Shown here piece by piece: positions 46,287 to 54,715 of a stretch of 64,000 bases of DNA. The translations under genes and the position numbers were made by a program. The notes beneath the pieces are model-generated. The model saw nothing but the letters and a program-made list of their open reading frames with translations. It made no database searches and had not been told where the DNA came from. Origin of the DNA: CAKZSB01 sp964573105 (GTDB lineage: Bacteria; Pseudomonadota; Gammaproteobacteria; Granulosicoccales; Granulosicoccaceae). The stretch lies in NCBI GenBank assembly GCA_964573105.1, contig CAZNIS010000008.1:1-64000 (forward strand), given 5' to 3'. Position 1 is the first letter of the stretch. Every line of letters starts with the position of its first letter.

Positions 46287-46302
46287 TTTAGTCATGCTAA
46301 AA
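46286..46302. promoter_or_regulatory. Operator O2 of the XRE-cupin regulator (candidate)
   Basis: TTTTAGTCATGCTAAAA overlaps the end of the -10 element and the ATG at 46294. It is centred 46 bases from O1. Two near-identical palindromes flanking a promoter directly before a helix-turn-helix gene suggest autoregulation. Confidence 0.6.
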
Positions 46303-46917
46303 AAGCAGGTCAAAAAAGCCGGCGTCGCCGGGCACGATGCGGTGGAGCTGGGTCGGCAACTGCGCGCCTGTCGCAAGGAACTGTCGCTGACCATGCAGGC
46401 GGTGGCGGATGCGGCCGGATTGTCCGTCGGGTTCATTTCGCAGGTTGAACGCGGGCTGACGGCACCGTCGCTTGGCTCGCTGGTGTCGATTGCCGCGGTG
46501 CTGAAAAAGCCACTCAGTCACTTTCTGGAGCAGCCGGCCAGCGCGCGCGAACTGACGCGCCAGAGTGACCGGGTGACTTACAAGGTCGGTGGCGGCGGGC
46601 TGTCTTACGAGCGGTTGTCGACGAATTTCCCTGGCAGCACGCTGCGCTCGGTCATTGTGCACGAGCCGCCCGGCCATCGGGCTGAGCCGATCAGCCACGA
46701 AGGTGAGGAGATGTTTTTTGTGCTTCACGGCGAGATCACAGTAGAGATCGAATCGCATCGATCAATCCTGAAGGCTGGTGACTCCATCCACTTCGACTCG
46801 CGCAAAACCCACTCCACCTGGAATCACTCAACCGATATCGCGTCGATATTGTGGTGCGGCACCATGGATGTATTCGGTGACGGTGAGCCTGATCCCATTC
46901 ACAAGGGCAACAAGTGA
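46294..46917 (+). CDS. XRE-family regulator with C-terminal cupin sensor
   Basis: A transcription regulator of about 207 residues. The helix-turn-helix runs LGRQLRACRKELSLTMQAVADAAGLSVGFISQVERGLTAPSLGSL and the C-terminal half is a cupin (EPISHEGEEMFFVLHGEI, then LKAGDSIHFDSRKTHSTWN) that would bind a small ligand. Proteins of this design control polyamine, amino-acid and peptide catabolism. Being first in the operon, it most likely responds to the imported compound. The start is uncertain: ATG at 46282, ATG at 46294 (inside O2, almost leaderless if the promoter above is right) or GTG at 46342, which still keeps the whole helix-turn-helix. The stop overlaps no gene; the binding protein starts 20 bases later. 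Confidence 0.88.
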   Translation: MLKKQVKKAGVAGHDAVELGRQLRACRKELSLTMQAVADAAGLSVGFISQVERGLTAPSLGSLVSIAAVLKKPLSHFLEQPASARELTRQSDRVTYKVGGGGLSYERLSTNFPGSTLRSVIVHEPPGHRAEPISHEGEEMFFVLHGEITVEIESHRSILKAGDSIHFDSRKTHSTWNHSTDIASILWCGTMDVFGDGEPDPIHKGNK

Positions 46918-46937
46918 ACTTCATGAGGATACGACCA

Positions 46938-48518
46938 ATGAAATATCGCAATCTAATGCTGGCAGCCGGGCTGCTGGCTGCTACGGCCGGTCAGGCGATC
47001 GCCGAGACGGTACTTCGCCTCGACGAGGTCGCGGTGGGTGAACTCGATCCCGCCAAGGCGTCCGACTATGCCGACAGCATTCTGATGTTCAACGTGTACG
47101 ATACGCTGGTGTTGCCGGCGCAGGGTGGCCCGGGCCATGTCGGGCACCTGGCCGAGAGCTGGACAGGTGAGGGCAATTCGTTCACCTTCAAATTGCGTGA
47201 CGGTATAACGTTCCAGAGTGGTAATCCACTGACCGCTGATGACGTCGTCTTCTCGCTCGAACGGATGAAAGCGCTGGGTGCCGGACTGTCGTATCTGTTT
47301 GGCGTGGTCGAGAGTGTCGAGGCGGTGGATGAATCGACCGTGACCTTCACGCTGTCGTCTCCGTATGCACCGTTTGTCGCCTCGCTGGTGCGTCTGCCGA
47401 TTGTCGACAAAAAAGCCGTGATCGAAAACCTTGCCGATGGCGAGGGTGAAATGAAGGACTGGGGTCAGGCGTATCTGTCGGCCAATGCAGCCGGAACGGG
47501 CGCCTATACCGTCAGTTCTCACAACCCGCAGGAAGAGACGGTAATGGCCAAGAACGCCGATTACTTTCTGGGTGTGGCAGATGCCGCGCCGGATACGGTG
47601 CGTTTGCGCTATGGGCTTGAGGCGGCAACCGTTCGCGCGTTGATCAGCAAGGGCGAGCACGATATCGCATCGCAGTGGTTGCCACCCGAGGTGGTCACGG
47701 CGCTCGCCAAAGACGGTGCACAGCTTTTTACCGAATCCGGTACTGGCGCTTTCTACTTCAAGATGAATACTACCAAGCCGCCGCTGGACGATGTCAACTG
47801 TCGCCTCGCACTTGCCAATGCATTTGACTATGGCACCGCGGTGAAGATGATCGCGATTACTGATGATGTGTCTGCCGGCAGCCCTGCCACCGGGGCGATA
47901 CCGGTTGGCATGTATGGCGCCAACCCGGCGGAAAGTGTCATGCAGCAGGATATGGCCAAAGCCAAAGAGTATCTGGCCGCGTGCAAGTATCCCGCTGCGG
48001 ATATGAATATCGAGGTATCCTGGATTGCCGAGGTGCCGCTGGAAGAGCGCTTTGCACTGTTGATGCAGTCGAATTTCAGCCAGCTGGGTATTAAGTCGGA
48101 AATCAAAAAGATGCCGTGGGCCCTGTTTGCCGAGCAGGTGGCAAAGCCTGAAAACACACCGCACATCAGCCAGCTCTTCGTCAACGCGGTCACTGGTGAT
48201 CCAGATACCTTGTTGTACGGCATGTATCACTCATCCACCCCGGGTACCTGGCAGTCGCCCGAGTACTTAAACGATGCAAAAGTAGACGAATACCTGGAGG
48301 CTGGTCGCAATGCGCCGACTCCCGAGGCACGCGCCGAGGCCTACACGCAGTTGAACGCCCGGTTGCTGGAAATTGCCCCGACGATTTACGGCTTTGACCG
48401 GCAGTCGGTATTCGCCGCCAGCAATCGCGTGAAAGCACCCGCCCTGAGCGATCCGTCGCAGGCGTTCGGGCTCGATGGGCTGGGATTTTCCTTTCGCCTG
48501 ATGGAAATGACTGAATAA
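46938..48518 (+). CDS. Peptide/nickel-type ABC transporter substrate-binding protein (SBP family 5)
   Basis: A 526-residue periplasmic binding protein that feeds the ABC importer encoded downstream. The ATG at 46938 gives a clean signal peptide (MKYRNLMLAAGLLAATAGQAIAE). Family 5 features follow: LDPAKASDYADSILMFNVYDTLV, LAESWTGEGNSFTFKLRDGITFQSG, and DDVNCRLALANAFDYG (the usual R-x-A-x-x-A-x-D helix). Members bind di- and oligopeptides, opines or other bulky polar ligands in a large cavity. With the hydantoinase and M24 genes behind it, the ligand may be a cyclic or modified peptide-like compound. A strong hairpin follows its stop (48534-48560). Confidence 0.93.
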   Translation: MKYRNLMLAAGLLAATAGQAIAETVLRLDEVAVGELDPAKASDYADSILMFNVYDTLVLPAQGGPGHVGHLAESWTGEGNSFTFKLRDGITFQSGNPLTADDVVFSLERMKALGAGLSYLFGVVESVEAVDESTVTFTLSSPYAPFVASLVRLPIVDKKAVIENLADGEGEMKDWGQAYLSANAAGTGAYTVSSHNPQEETVMAKNADYFLGVADAAPDTVRLRYGLEAATVRALISKGEHDIASQWLPPEVVTALAKDGAQLFTESGTGAFYFKMNTTKPPLDDVNCRLALANAFDYGTAVKMIAITDDVSAGSPATGAIPVGMYGANPAESVMQQDMAKAKEYLAACKYPAADMNIEVSWIAEVPLEERFALLMQSNFSQLGIKSEIKKMPWALFAEQVAKPENTPHISQLFVNAVTGDPDTLLYGMYHSSTPGTWQSPEYLNDAKVDEYLEAGRNAPTPEARAEAYTQLNARLLEIAPTIYGFDRQSVFAASNRVKAPALSDPSQAFGLDGLGFSFRLMEMTE

Positions 48519-48533
48519 ACTTTCCATCGCAAT

Positions 48534-48560
48534 GGTGCCGGGTCGAGCTGACCCGGCACC
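48534..48560 (+). terminator. Perfect hairpin between binding-protein and permease genes
   Basis: GGTGCCGGGTC (48534-48544) and GACCCGGCACC (48550-48560) form an 11-base-pair stem around a 5-base loop, followed by TTATCCT. The U-tract is poor, so mRNA 3'-end protection or partial termination is more likely than full stop. It repeats the design seen after dctP. Confidence 0.65.
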
Positions 48561-48592
48561 TTATCCTCGATCTTCCACCAAGTTCCCGATAA

Positions 48593-49621
48593 ATGATCCC
48601 GGTCCTTCGATTGCTGGCCCGCCGGCTAGGTATCTCAGCCATTGTGCTGGTGGGGGTATCAATGCTGATTTTCGGCATCGCGAGGGTTATTCCGGGTGAC
48701 CCGGCCCGCATCGCGCTGGGCCCGAATGCAACGACCGAGCAGATCGACAATCTGCGTGCAGCCATGCACCTGGATGAGCCAATTGTCGTGCAGTATGGCC
48801 ACTGGCTGAAAGATCTCGCGCGCGGTGATCTGGGAATTTCGCTGTACACCAATCGCCCGGTCACTGTCGATATCGCCCAGTTCTTGCCAGCGACGCTCGA
48901 ACTGGTGTTTGTCGCCGGTTTGCTGATGGTGATGATCGGTCTGCCGCTGGGTGTCTGGTCGGCGCGCTTTCGCGGCCGCACTGCCGATCATCTGATCAGG
49001 CTGTTGTCATTGCTGGGGGTGTCTGCGCCGAGTTTTGTCTGGGCGGTGATACTGATGCTGTTGTTTGCCTATTTTCTGCCACTGTTTCCGATTGCAGGGC
49101 GTATCACCGACACCTACGAGATTCATCGTGTCACCGGTTTTCTGCTGATCGATACGCTGCTTGCAGGCAATCTACAGGCCTTCGGCAATGCGCTATGGCA
49201 CATTATTTTGCCAGCCTTTGCGCTGGCGTTGTCCGGTATCGGTCAGGCGGCGAGGCTCACTCGCGCCAACATGATCGAGACCTGGGACAAACCCTATATC
49301 GAAATGGCGCAAGCCTATGGTTTCAGCCCGCGCCGCATTGCCAATCGATTTGCGTTCAAGCCGTCACTGATCCCGTCGCTGACGATTATCGGGCTCGATT
49401 TCGCCGCTATGCTAGGCAATGCGTTTCTGGTTGAGGCGGTGTTCGCGTGGCCGGGACTGTCACGCTATGGCGTGGCGGTGATTTTGCGCAAGGATCTAAA
49501 TGCCATCATTGGCACGGTGCTGATCATCTCGGCGGCGTTTCTGATCGTCAATCTGATTATCGATTTGCTGATTGCGTTTTTGAATCCGCGCATCCGCCAT
49601 TCGCAGCGGGGTGTGCGATGA
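48593..49621 (+). CDS. ABC transporter permease (DppB-like)
   Basis: A 342-residue inner-membrane permease, the first of the pair that forms the import channel. The DppB-type N-terminus RRLGISAIVLVGVSMLIFGIARVIPGDPARI is typical, with an extracytoplasmic segment after it, and the EAA loop reads QAARLTRANMIETWDKPYIEMAQAYGFSPRRI near residue 220. Six hydrophobic segments are visible. Compared with E. coli DppB the length is normal. The ATG at 48593 follows the hairpin by 32 bases with a weak ribosome binding site. Its stop overlaps the next permease start (ATGA at 49618-49621). Confidence 0.93.
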   Translation: MIPVLRLLARRLGISAIVLVGVSMLIFGIARVIPGDPARIALGPNATTEQIDNLRAAMHLDEPIVVQYGHWLKDLARGDLGISLYTNRPVTVDIAQFLPATLELVFVAGLLMVMIGLPLGVWSARFRGRTADHLIRLLSLLGVSAPSFVWAVILMLLFAYFLPLFPIAGRITDTYEIHRVTGFLLIDTLLAGNLQAFGNALWHIILPAFALALSGIGQAARLTRANMIETWDKPYIEMAQAYGFSPRRIANRFAFKPSLIPSLTIIGLDFAAMLGNAFLVEAVFAWPGLSRYGVAVILRKDLNAIIGTVLIISAAFLIVNLIIDLLIAFLNPRIRHSQRGVR

Positions 49622-50451
49622 GACGCACGCTGATCATTCTGCTGCGCAACCCGTTATCGCTGCTCGGCCTTTTGCTGGTGGTAATGGTGGTGGTACTGGC
49701 ATTGTTTGCAGACTGGATTGCACCGTTTCCGGAGCACCGGGGTGCGGTGGTCGACTTCGTCTATTTCAACAAGCCACCGAGCGCTCGCAATATCATGGGC
49801 ACCGATCTGGTCGGGCGCGATCTGTTCAGCCGAATTATTTACGCCTACCGCATCTCTTTGCTGCTGGGTGTGGTGGTGCTGGCTATTGCCGTGCCAATTG
49901 GCGTGGTGGTGGGGCTTTTTGCCGGATACCTCGGCGGTAAGGTCGAGTTTGTGCTGATGCGGCTGACCGACGTATTTCTATCCATTCCGCCGCTGGTGTT
50001 GGCGATTGCGATGATGGGGGTGCTGGAACCGACGCTGCTCAATGCCATGCTGGCTGTCACTGCGATGTGGTGGCCGTGGTATGCGCGGCTGGTCTATAAC
50101 GTGGCGCGATCAGAGCGCGAGGAGGGCTATGTGCTGGCCGCCGAGGTTATCGGTGCGTCGAAGTGGCATATCAGCTTTCGTGAAATTCTGCCCAACTGCC
50201 TGCCTGCCGTCATCACCAAAATGACACTGGACATGGGCTTTGTCATCATCATTGCTTCATCCTTGTCGTTTCTCGGGCTCGGTGTACAGCCGCCGACGCC
50301 GGATCTGGGGTCTATGGTCGCAGAGGGTGCACGCTATCTGCCGGACAGCTGGTGGCTGACGGTTTTCCCCGGCCTTGCGATTTTGCTCGCCGTATTCGGT
50401 TTCAATCTGGTGGGTGATGCGCTGCGCGAAATATTCGGGGCAGAGCAATGA
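49618..50451 (+). CDS. ABC transporter permease (DppC-like)
   Basis: The second permease, 277 residues. It begins MRRTLIILLRNPLSLLGLLLVVMVVVLALFADWIAP and continues with the DppC hallmark GTDLVGRDLFSRIIYAYRISLLLG. The EAA loop is RSEREEGYVLAAEVIGASKWHI. The family's C-terminal pattern SSLSFLGLGVQPPTPDLGSM is complete. The frame is open upstream to 49447, but the ATG at 49618 overlaps the previous stop and gives the standard start. It overlaps the next gene by four bases (50448-50451). Confidence 0.94.
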   Translation: MRRTLIILLRNPLSLLGLLLVVMVVVLALFADWIAPFPEHRGAVVDFVYFNKPPSARNIMGTDLVGRDLFSRIIYAYRISLLLGVVVLAIAVPIGVVVGLFAGYLGGKVEFVLMRLTDVFLSIPPLVLAIAMMGVLEPTLLNAMLAVTAMWWPWYARLVYNVARSEREEGYVLAAEVIGASKWHISFREILPNCLPAVITKMTLDMGFVIIIASSLSFLGLGVQPPTPDLGSMVAEGARYLPDSWWLTVFPGLAILLAVFGFNLVGDALREIFGAEQ

Positions 50452-51332
50452 GCGATCCGGTACTGGACATCCGCGAGTTGACGCTCGGTTTTCGCGGCTA
50501 TACCGGCTACACCGAAGTGTTGCATGGAATTTCATTGTCGATTCAGGCCGGTCAGCGTGTGGCGCTGGTGGGTGAAAGCGGGTCGGGCAAGTCGGTTACC
50601 GCGCGTATTGTTCTGGGCTTGCTGCAGGAAACCCGAACAGCCCGTATCAAAGGCGAGCTGTCTTTCATGGGGCAGGATCTAAACACGCTGTCGAAAAAGC
50701 AGTGGCGCGGCTTGCGCGGTACGCAGATGTCGATGATTTTTCAGGATCCGACTTCGGCGTTGAATCCGGTTTTCACCATTGCCAATCAATTCATCGAGGT
50801 ACTGCGCCGCGTCGATCCCGAGCTCAGCCGTGATGCGGCGCTGCAGCGCGCCGGTTTGTTGCTCGAGTCTGTATCGATTGGCGACCCGGGCCGAGTGCTC
50901 AACGCCTATCCGTTTCAGATGTCCGGCGGGATGAATCAACGCATCGTCATCGCTATGGCGCTTGCCAACAGTCCGTCGCTGCTGATCGCCGATGAGCCGG
51001 GTACCGCGCTGGACGTGACAGTGCAGGCGCAAACGCTAGAACTGATGCGCGGTATGGTTGCGGATAAAAACACGGCTGTGTTATTTATCTCGCACAATCT
51101 TGGCGTGGTGCGTGAGTTCGCTGATCAGGTGTCGGTGATCTATCGCGGGCGAATTGTCGAGCAGGGCGCCACCGCCACTGTGTTTGGCAATCCGGGCCAC
51201 CCCTACACCCGCGCTCTGATGGCGGCGGTACCCCGAATTACCGGCGGTGGTATCCCGGATATCCCAGACAACTCCGATACCTTTTTGCAGCCGGCGGTGA
51301 TTCACGATGCCAGTGAAGGTGCTGCAACATGA
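50448..51332 (+). CDS. ABC transporter ATPase (DppD-like)
   Basis: A 294-residue ATP-binding subunit. Walker A is GESGSGKS, the Q-loop lies in MIFQDPTSALNPVFT, the signature reads SGGMNQRI (a normal variant in this subfamily) and Walker B is LLIADEPGTALDV. The C-terminal extension with HPYTRALMAAVPRI is that of oligopeptide transport ATPases, which in DppD/OppD carries a short cysteine motif for an iron-sulfur cluster; here no Cys is present in this extension. It drives import together with the following ATPase, with four-base overlaps on both sides. Confidence 0.94.
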   Translation: MSDPVLDIRELTLGFRGYTGYTEVLHGISLSIQAGQRVALVGESGSGKSVTARIVLGLLQETRTARIKGELSFMGQDLNTLSKKQWRGLRGTQMSMIFQDPTSALNPVFTIANQFIEVLRRVDPELSRDAALQRAGLLLESVSIGDPGRVLNAYPFQMSGGMNQRIVIAMALANSPSLLIADEPGTALDVTVQAQTLELMRGMVADKNTAVLFISHNLGVVREFADQVSVIYRGRIVEQGATATVFGNPGHPYTRALMAAVPRITGGGIPDIPDNSDTFLQPAVIHDASEGAAT

Positions 51333-52138
51333 GCGCTATTCTGGCGGTGCGCGAACTGTACAAAACCTTTGGCAAAGGCAGCGCGCAAGTACAGGCGGTA
51401 AAAAATGTAACGCTTGAAGTCGCCGAAGGGGAGTGTCTGGCAATCGTCGGTGAGAGTGGCTCGGGCAAGACCACACTTGCGAATATGATTCTCGGTGTGA
51501 TGCCACCGACGTCCGGCAGCGTCGAGCTGGACGGTGAGCCACTGACCGCCAAACGCACGCTCGCACAGCGGCGCAGCATTCAGCTGGTGCAGCAAAATCC
51601 GTTGTCATCGTTAAACCCCAAACGATCGGTGGGGGCATCGGTCAGGCTCGGGCTCGACGTCTACAACATTGGCGAGCGACGCGAGCGCGACCGGATGACA
51701 GAGGCGGTGCTGGCTGATGTCGGGCTGCCTGCCGAGATGCGCAAGCGAACCCCGGCAGCCCTGTCGGGCGGGCAGCGCCAGCGTGTGGCCATTGCGCGTG
51801 CGCTGGCGTGTCAGTCACGGATTATTGTGTTAGACGAGCCAACCTCGGCGCTCGACGTGCTGGTGCAGGCGCGGGTATTACGGCTGCTCGACGAGTTGCG
51901 TCGCGAACGGGGCCTGACTTATATCTTTATCACGCACGATCTGTCCGTCGTTCGCAACATAGCTGATCGCGTGGCGGTGTTTCAGGCCGGTGAGCTCGTC
52001 GAGTGTGCAACGACCAGCACGCTCTTCGAATCACCACAACAAGCCTATACGCGCCAACTGATCGCCGCGGTGCCGGTGTTATCGGAAGGGGAATTGTCTT
52101 TGAGAAACAGCATGCAGCCGGAAGTCGCGGATGAGTGA
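51329..52138 (+). CDS. ABC transporter ATPase (DppF-like)
   Basis: The second ATPase, 269 residues. Walker A is GESGSGKTT, the Q-loop is VQQNPLSSLNPKRS, the signature LSGGQRQRVAIARAL and Walker B IIVLDEPTSALD; the H-loop is FITHDLSVV. It would pair with the DppD-like subunit as a heterodimer. The C-terminus QAYTRQLIAAVPVL is typical. Its last codons overlap the GAF gene start at 52131-52138, so the operon continues without a break from transport into metabolism. Confidence 0.94.
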   Translation: MSAILAVRELYKTFGKGSAQVQAVKNVTLEVAEGECLAIVGESGSGKTTLANMILGVMPPTSGSVELDGEPLTAKRTLAQRRSIQLVQQNPLSSLNPKRSVGASVRLGLDVYNIGERRERDRMTEAVLADVGLPAEMRKRTPAALSGGQRQRVAIARALACQSRIIVLDEPTSALDVLVQARVLRLLDELRRERGLTYIFITHDLSVVRNIADRVAVFQAGELVECATTSTLFESPQQAYTRQLIAAVPVLSEGELSLRNSMQPEVADE

Positions 52139-52637
52139 TAACACCAGCCTCTTGCGCGCGATTGAAGCGCCGACGGATCAGCCGCAGGCAACTTATCGGG
52201 CGCTTGAGTCGATCGTTGAGAAAACTGTCGGGGTCCGGCTCTTTACGCTGATGGAAATCGACCACGAGCGTGCGGTGGCGTGGCGCAACTACTCAAATAT
52301 GCCGGATGCCTACCCGATCTCCGGTGAAAAACCGGTACAGAAAAATCGCTGGTCTGAAATTGTCGAGGATCGCCGGGAGATCTTTGTCGCCAACACCATC
52401 GACGAGATTGCCGAGGTTTTTCCCGACTACCCATTAATTCAAAGCCTCGGATGTGAGAGCTGCATGAACATACCCATTGTGATTGCTGGCCAACTTCGCG
52501 GCACCCTGAACTGCCTGCACGTCGCCGGCTACTACAAAGCTGATCGAGTCGCGCGGGCCGAAAGCCTGAAGCTGCCCGGTACGCTTGCTTTCATGATGGC
52601 TGCAGCCTGTCGTTCAAACGGAGAGAACCATGTCTGA
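52131..52637 (+). CDS. Stand-alone GAF-domain protein
   Basis: A 168-residue single GAF domain (TYRALESIVEKTVGVRLFTLMEI, then EIVEDRREIFVANTIDEIAEVF, LGCESCMNIPIVIAGQLRGTLNCLH). There is no attached output domain and no transmembrane helix, so it either senses a small ligand or has become an enzyme-like subunit. Two Cys (Cys108 and Cys111, CESC) stand where GAF-type methionine sulfoxide reductases keep reactive Cys, but the resemblance is loose. It overlaps both the ATPase gene before it (8 bases) and hyuA after it (8 bases), which argues for a job tied to the hydantoinase or to the imported compound. Confidence 0.8.
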   Translation: MSDNTSLLRAIEAPTDQPQATYRALESIVEKTVGVRLFTLMEIDHERAVAWRNYSNMPDAYPISGEKPVQKNRWSEIVEDRREIFVANTIDEIAEVFPDYPLIQSLGCESCMNIPIVIAGQLRGTLNCLHVAGYYKADRVARAESLKLPGTLAFMMAAACRSNGENHV

Positions 52638-54705
52638 TACCACGCGTAGAGTGGCGACAGACGTAGGCGGAACCTTTACCGACCTCGTCTGTTTTGAAAC
52701 CGACTCAAGCACTGGTGAATCGCGCATCATTACCGCCAAGTCGGATACCACGCCACCGGACTTTGAGCAGGGCGTGCTCAACGTGTTGCAAAAGGGCGGT
52801 GTCGATCCGGCGGCGGTAGATTTTCTGGTCCACGGCACCACGGTGGTGATCAACGCGCTGACCGAGCGCAAGGGCGAGAAGGTCGGCCTGATCACGACTG
52901 AAGGATTTCGCGACACACTGGAAATTGCGCGCGGCAACCGACCGGACTTTTTCAACCTGCACTATGAAAAGCCTGTGCCGTTTGTGCCGCGCTATCTGCG
53001 CGCCGAACTACCGGGCCGCATGACCTATCAGGGTGAGGAGCGAACCGCGCTGAATTTATCTGGCCTGCCAGCCATTCTTGATGACTTTCGCGCCGATGGC
53101 GTCAAAGCCATTGCGATCAGTTACCTGCACGCCTACGCCAACACCTCGCACGAGGAGGCGACGCTTGCAGAAATTACCAGGCTGTGGCCGGAAGTAGCGG
53201 TGGTGGCATCGCATCAGATTACGCGCGAGTGGCGCGAATATGAGCGCACCAACACCGCTGTGTTGTCCGCTTATGTACAGCCGGTTGCCGCCACCTATCT
53301 CAAGCGGCTGGATACCGGGCTGAAATCCAAAGGATTCAAACACAACCCCTACATCATGCAGTCGAACTGTGGCGTCGATTCACTGCAGGCCACCTCACGC
53401 ACACCCATCACCATGGTTGAGAGTGGGCCGGCCTCCGGCTTCTGGGGGGCTGCTGAACTAGGCAAACTGATTGGTGAGCCGAATGTGCTGGCGCTGGATA
53501 TTGGTGGCACCACTGCGAAGTGCTCGTTGATTGAAAACGGTCAGGTGCGAATCATGACCGACTACTGGATCGAGCGCTCGCGCAAGTCGGCCGGCTATCC
53601 GATTATGGTGCCAGTCGTCGACCTGGTCGAGATTGGCAACGGCGGCGGTTCGATCGCCTGGGTAGACGACTACGGCAAACTGCACGTTGGCCCGCAATCG
53701 GCAGGTGCACTGCCGGGCCCCGCAGCCTATGGCAAGGGCGGCGATGCGGCGACCACCACCGATGCCAATCTGCAACTGGGCAGAATCAACCCCGACTACT
53801 TTTGCGGCGGTGAGATCGAGGCCGATATGCAAGCTACCGGCAGGGTGTTGGGCGCGCTGGGCCAGTCGCTCGGTATCGATGCCGACGAAGCGGCGCGCGG
53901 CATTATTAGAATCGCCAACAACAATATGGTCAACGCGTTGAAGCTGGTGTCACTGAGCCGCGGCTTCGATACGCGCGATTTCACTCTGCTGGCGTTTGGC
54001 GGCGGCGGCGGCATGCACGCGGTGGCGCTGGGGCAGGAGTTGCAGGTGAAAAAAGTGGTGATTCCGGCTGCCGCCTCGGTGTTTTCTGCCTGGGGCATGA
54101 TGATGTCTGATCTGCGACGCGATTTCTTTGTCACCCGCCTGGCCGATCTGGCGGAGGGCTCCGGCAGCATCATTGAAGGCGTGTTCGCCGATACGGAAAA
54201 AAAGGCGTTGGCTACATTCGTTGCCGAAGGCGTCGATACGACTGCCGTCAGCTTCACCCGCTATGGCAAATTCCGTTACCAGAATCAGGAGCACACCACC
54301 GAGGTGCTGCTCGACAGTGGCACCATAACCGATGCCAAACTCGACGCCATCGCCGAGAATTTTCACGAGGCCTACGAGCGCGAATTCACCTATCGGCTGA
54401 CCGCCCCGGTGGAACTCGTTGGCATCCACCTGGTTGCGACTGCAGAGGTAGGCAAGCTTGAAATGAAAGCAGAACCACTGGGCAACGCTGACGCGGCCGG
54501 TGCACAGAAAGGCAAGCGCCAGGTTGACTACGCGATGGACGGTGTCCATCAGGCCACGGTCTACAACGGAGATCTGTTGAAACCGGGTATGAAGTTCAAT
54601 GGGCCTGCGATCATCGAAGATGCCGGCACCACTACGGTAGTCCATCCGGACAACGCTGTAGCAATTGATGCCTGGCGCAACATTCACATCACACTGACGC
54701 GGTAA
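52630..54705 (+). CDS. hyuA: Hydantoinase/oxoprolinase subunit A
   Basis: A 691-residue ATP-binding subunit of the hydantoinase/5-oxoprolinase family, which opens a cyclic imide or lactam ring with ATP hydrolysis. It starts with the actin-like phosphate loop RVATDVGGTFTDLVCF, followed by LVHGTTVVINALTERKG, the second ATPase element LALDIGGTTAKCSLIENG and, near the C-terminal third, LLAFGGGGGMHAVALGQEL. Length is normal. Together with HyuB it forms a complex; known substrates include N-methylhydantoin, 5-oxoproline, caprolactam and, for acetone carboxylase relatives, small ketones. HyuB starts ten bases after its stop. Confidence 0.93.
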   Translation: MSDTTRRVATDVGGTFTDLVCFETDSSTGESRIITAKSDTTPPDFEQGVLNVLQKGGVDPAAVDFLVHGTTVVINALTERKGEKVGLITTEGFRDTLEIARGNRPDFFNLHYEKPVPFVPRYLRAELPGRMTYQGEERTALNLSGLPAILDDFRADGVKAIAISYLHAYANTSHEEATLAEITRLWPEVAVVASHQITREWREYERTNTAVLSAYVQPVAATYLKRLDTGLKSKGFKHNPYIMQSNCGVDSLQATSRTPITMVESGPASGFWGAAELGKLIGEPNVLALDIGGTTAKCSLIENGQVRIMTDYWIERSRKSAGYPIMVPVVDLVEIGNGGGSIAWVDDYGKLHVGPQSAGALPGPAAYGKGGDAATTTDANLQLGRINPDYFCGGEIEADMQATGRVLGALGQSLGIDADEAARGIIRIANNNMVNALKLVSLSRGFDTRDFTLLAFGGGGGMHAVALGQELQVKKVVIPAAASVFSAWGMMMSDLRRDFFVTRLADLAEGSGSIIEGVFADTEKKALATFVAEGVDTTAVSFTRYGKFRYQNQEHTTEVLLDSGTITDAKLDAIAENFHEAYEREFTYRLTAPVELVGIHLVATAEVGKLEMKAEPLGNADAAGAQKGKRQVDYAMDGVHQATVYNGDLLKPGMKFNGPAIIEDAGTTTVVHPDNAVAIDAWRNIHITLTR

Positions 54706-54715
54706 GGGGCAGACG

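Noticed and set aside
46953..48230. Long minus-strand frame (425 codons) opposite the ABC binding-protein gene
   Set aside because: The plus-strand gene has a signal peptide and family motifs; the antisense product is rich in His/Arg without any domain.
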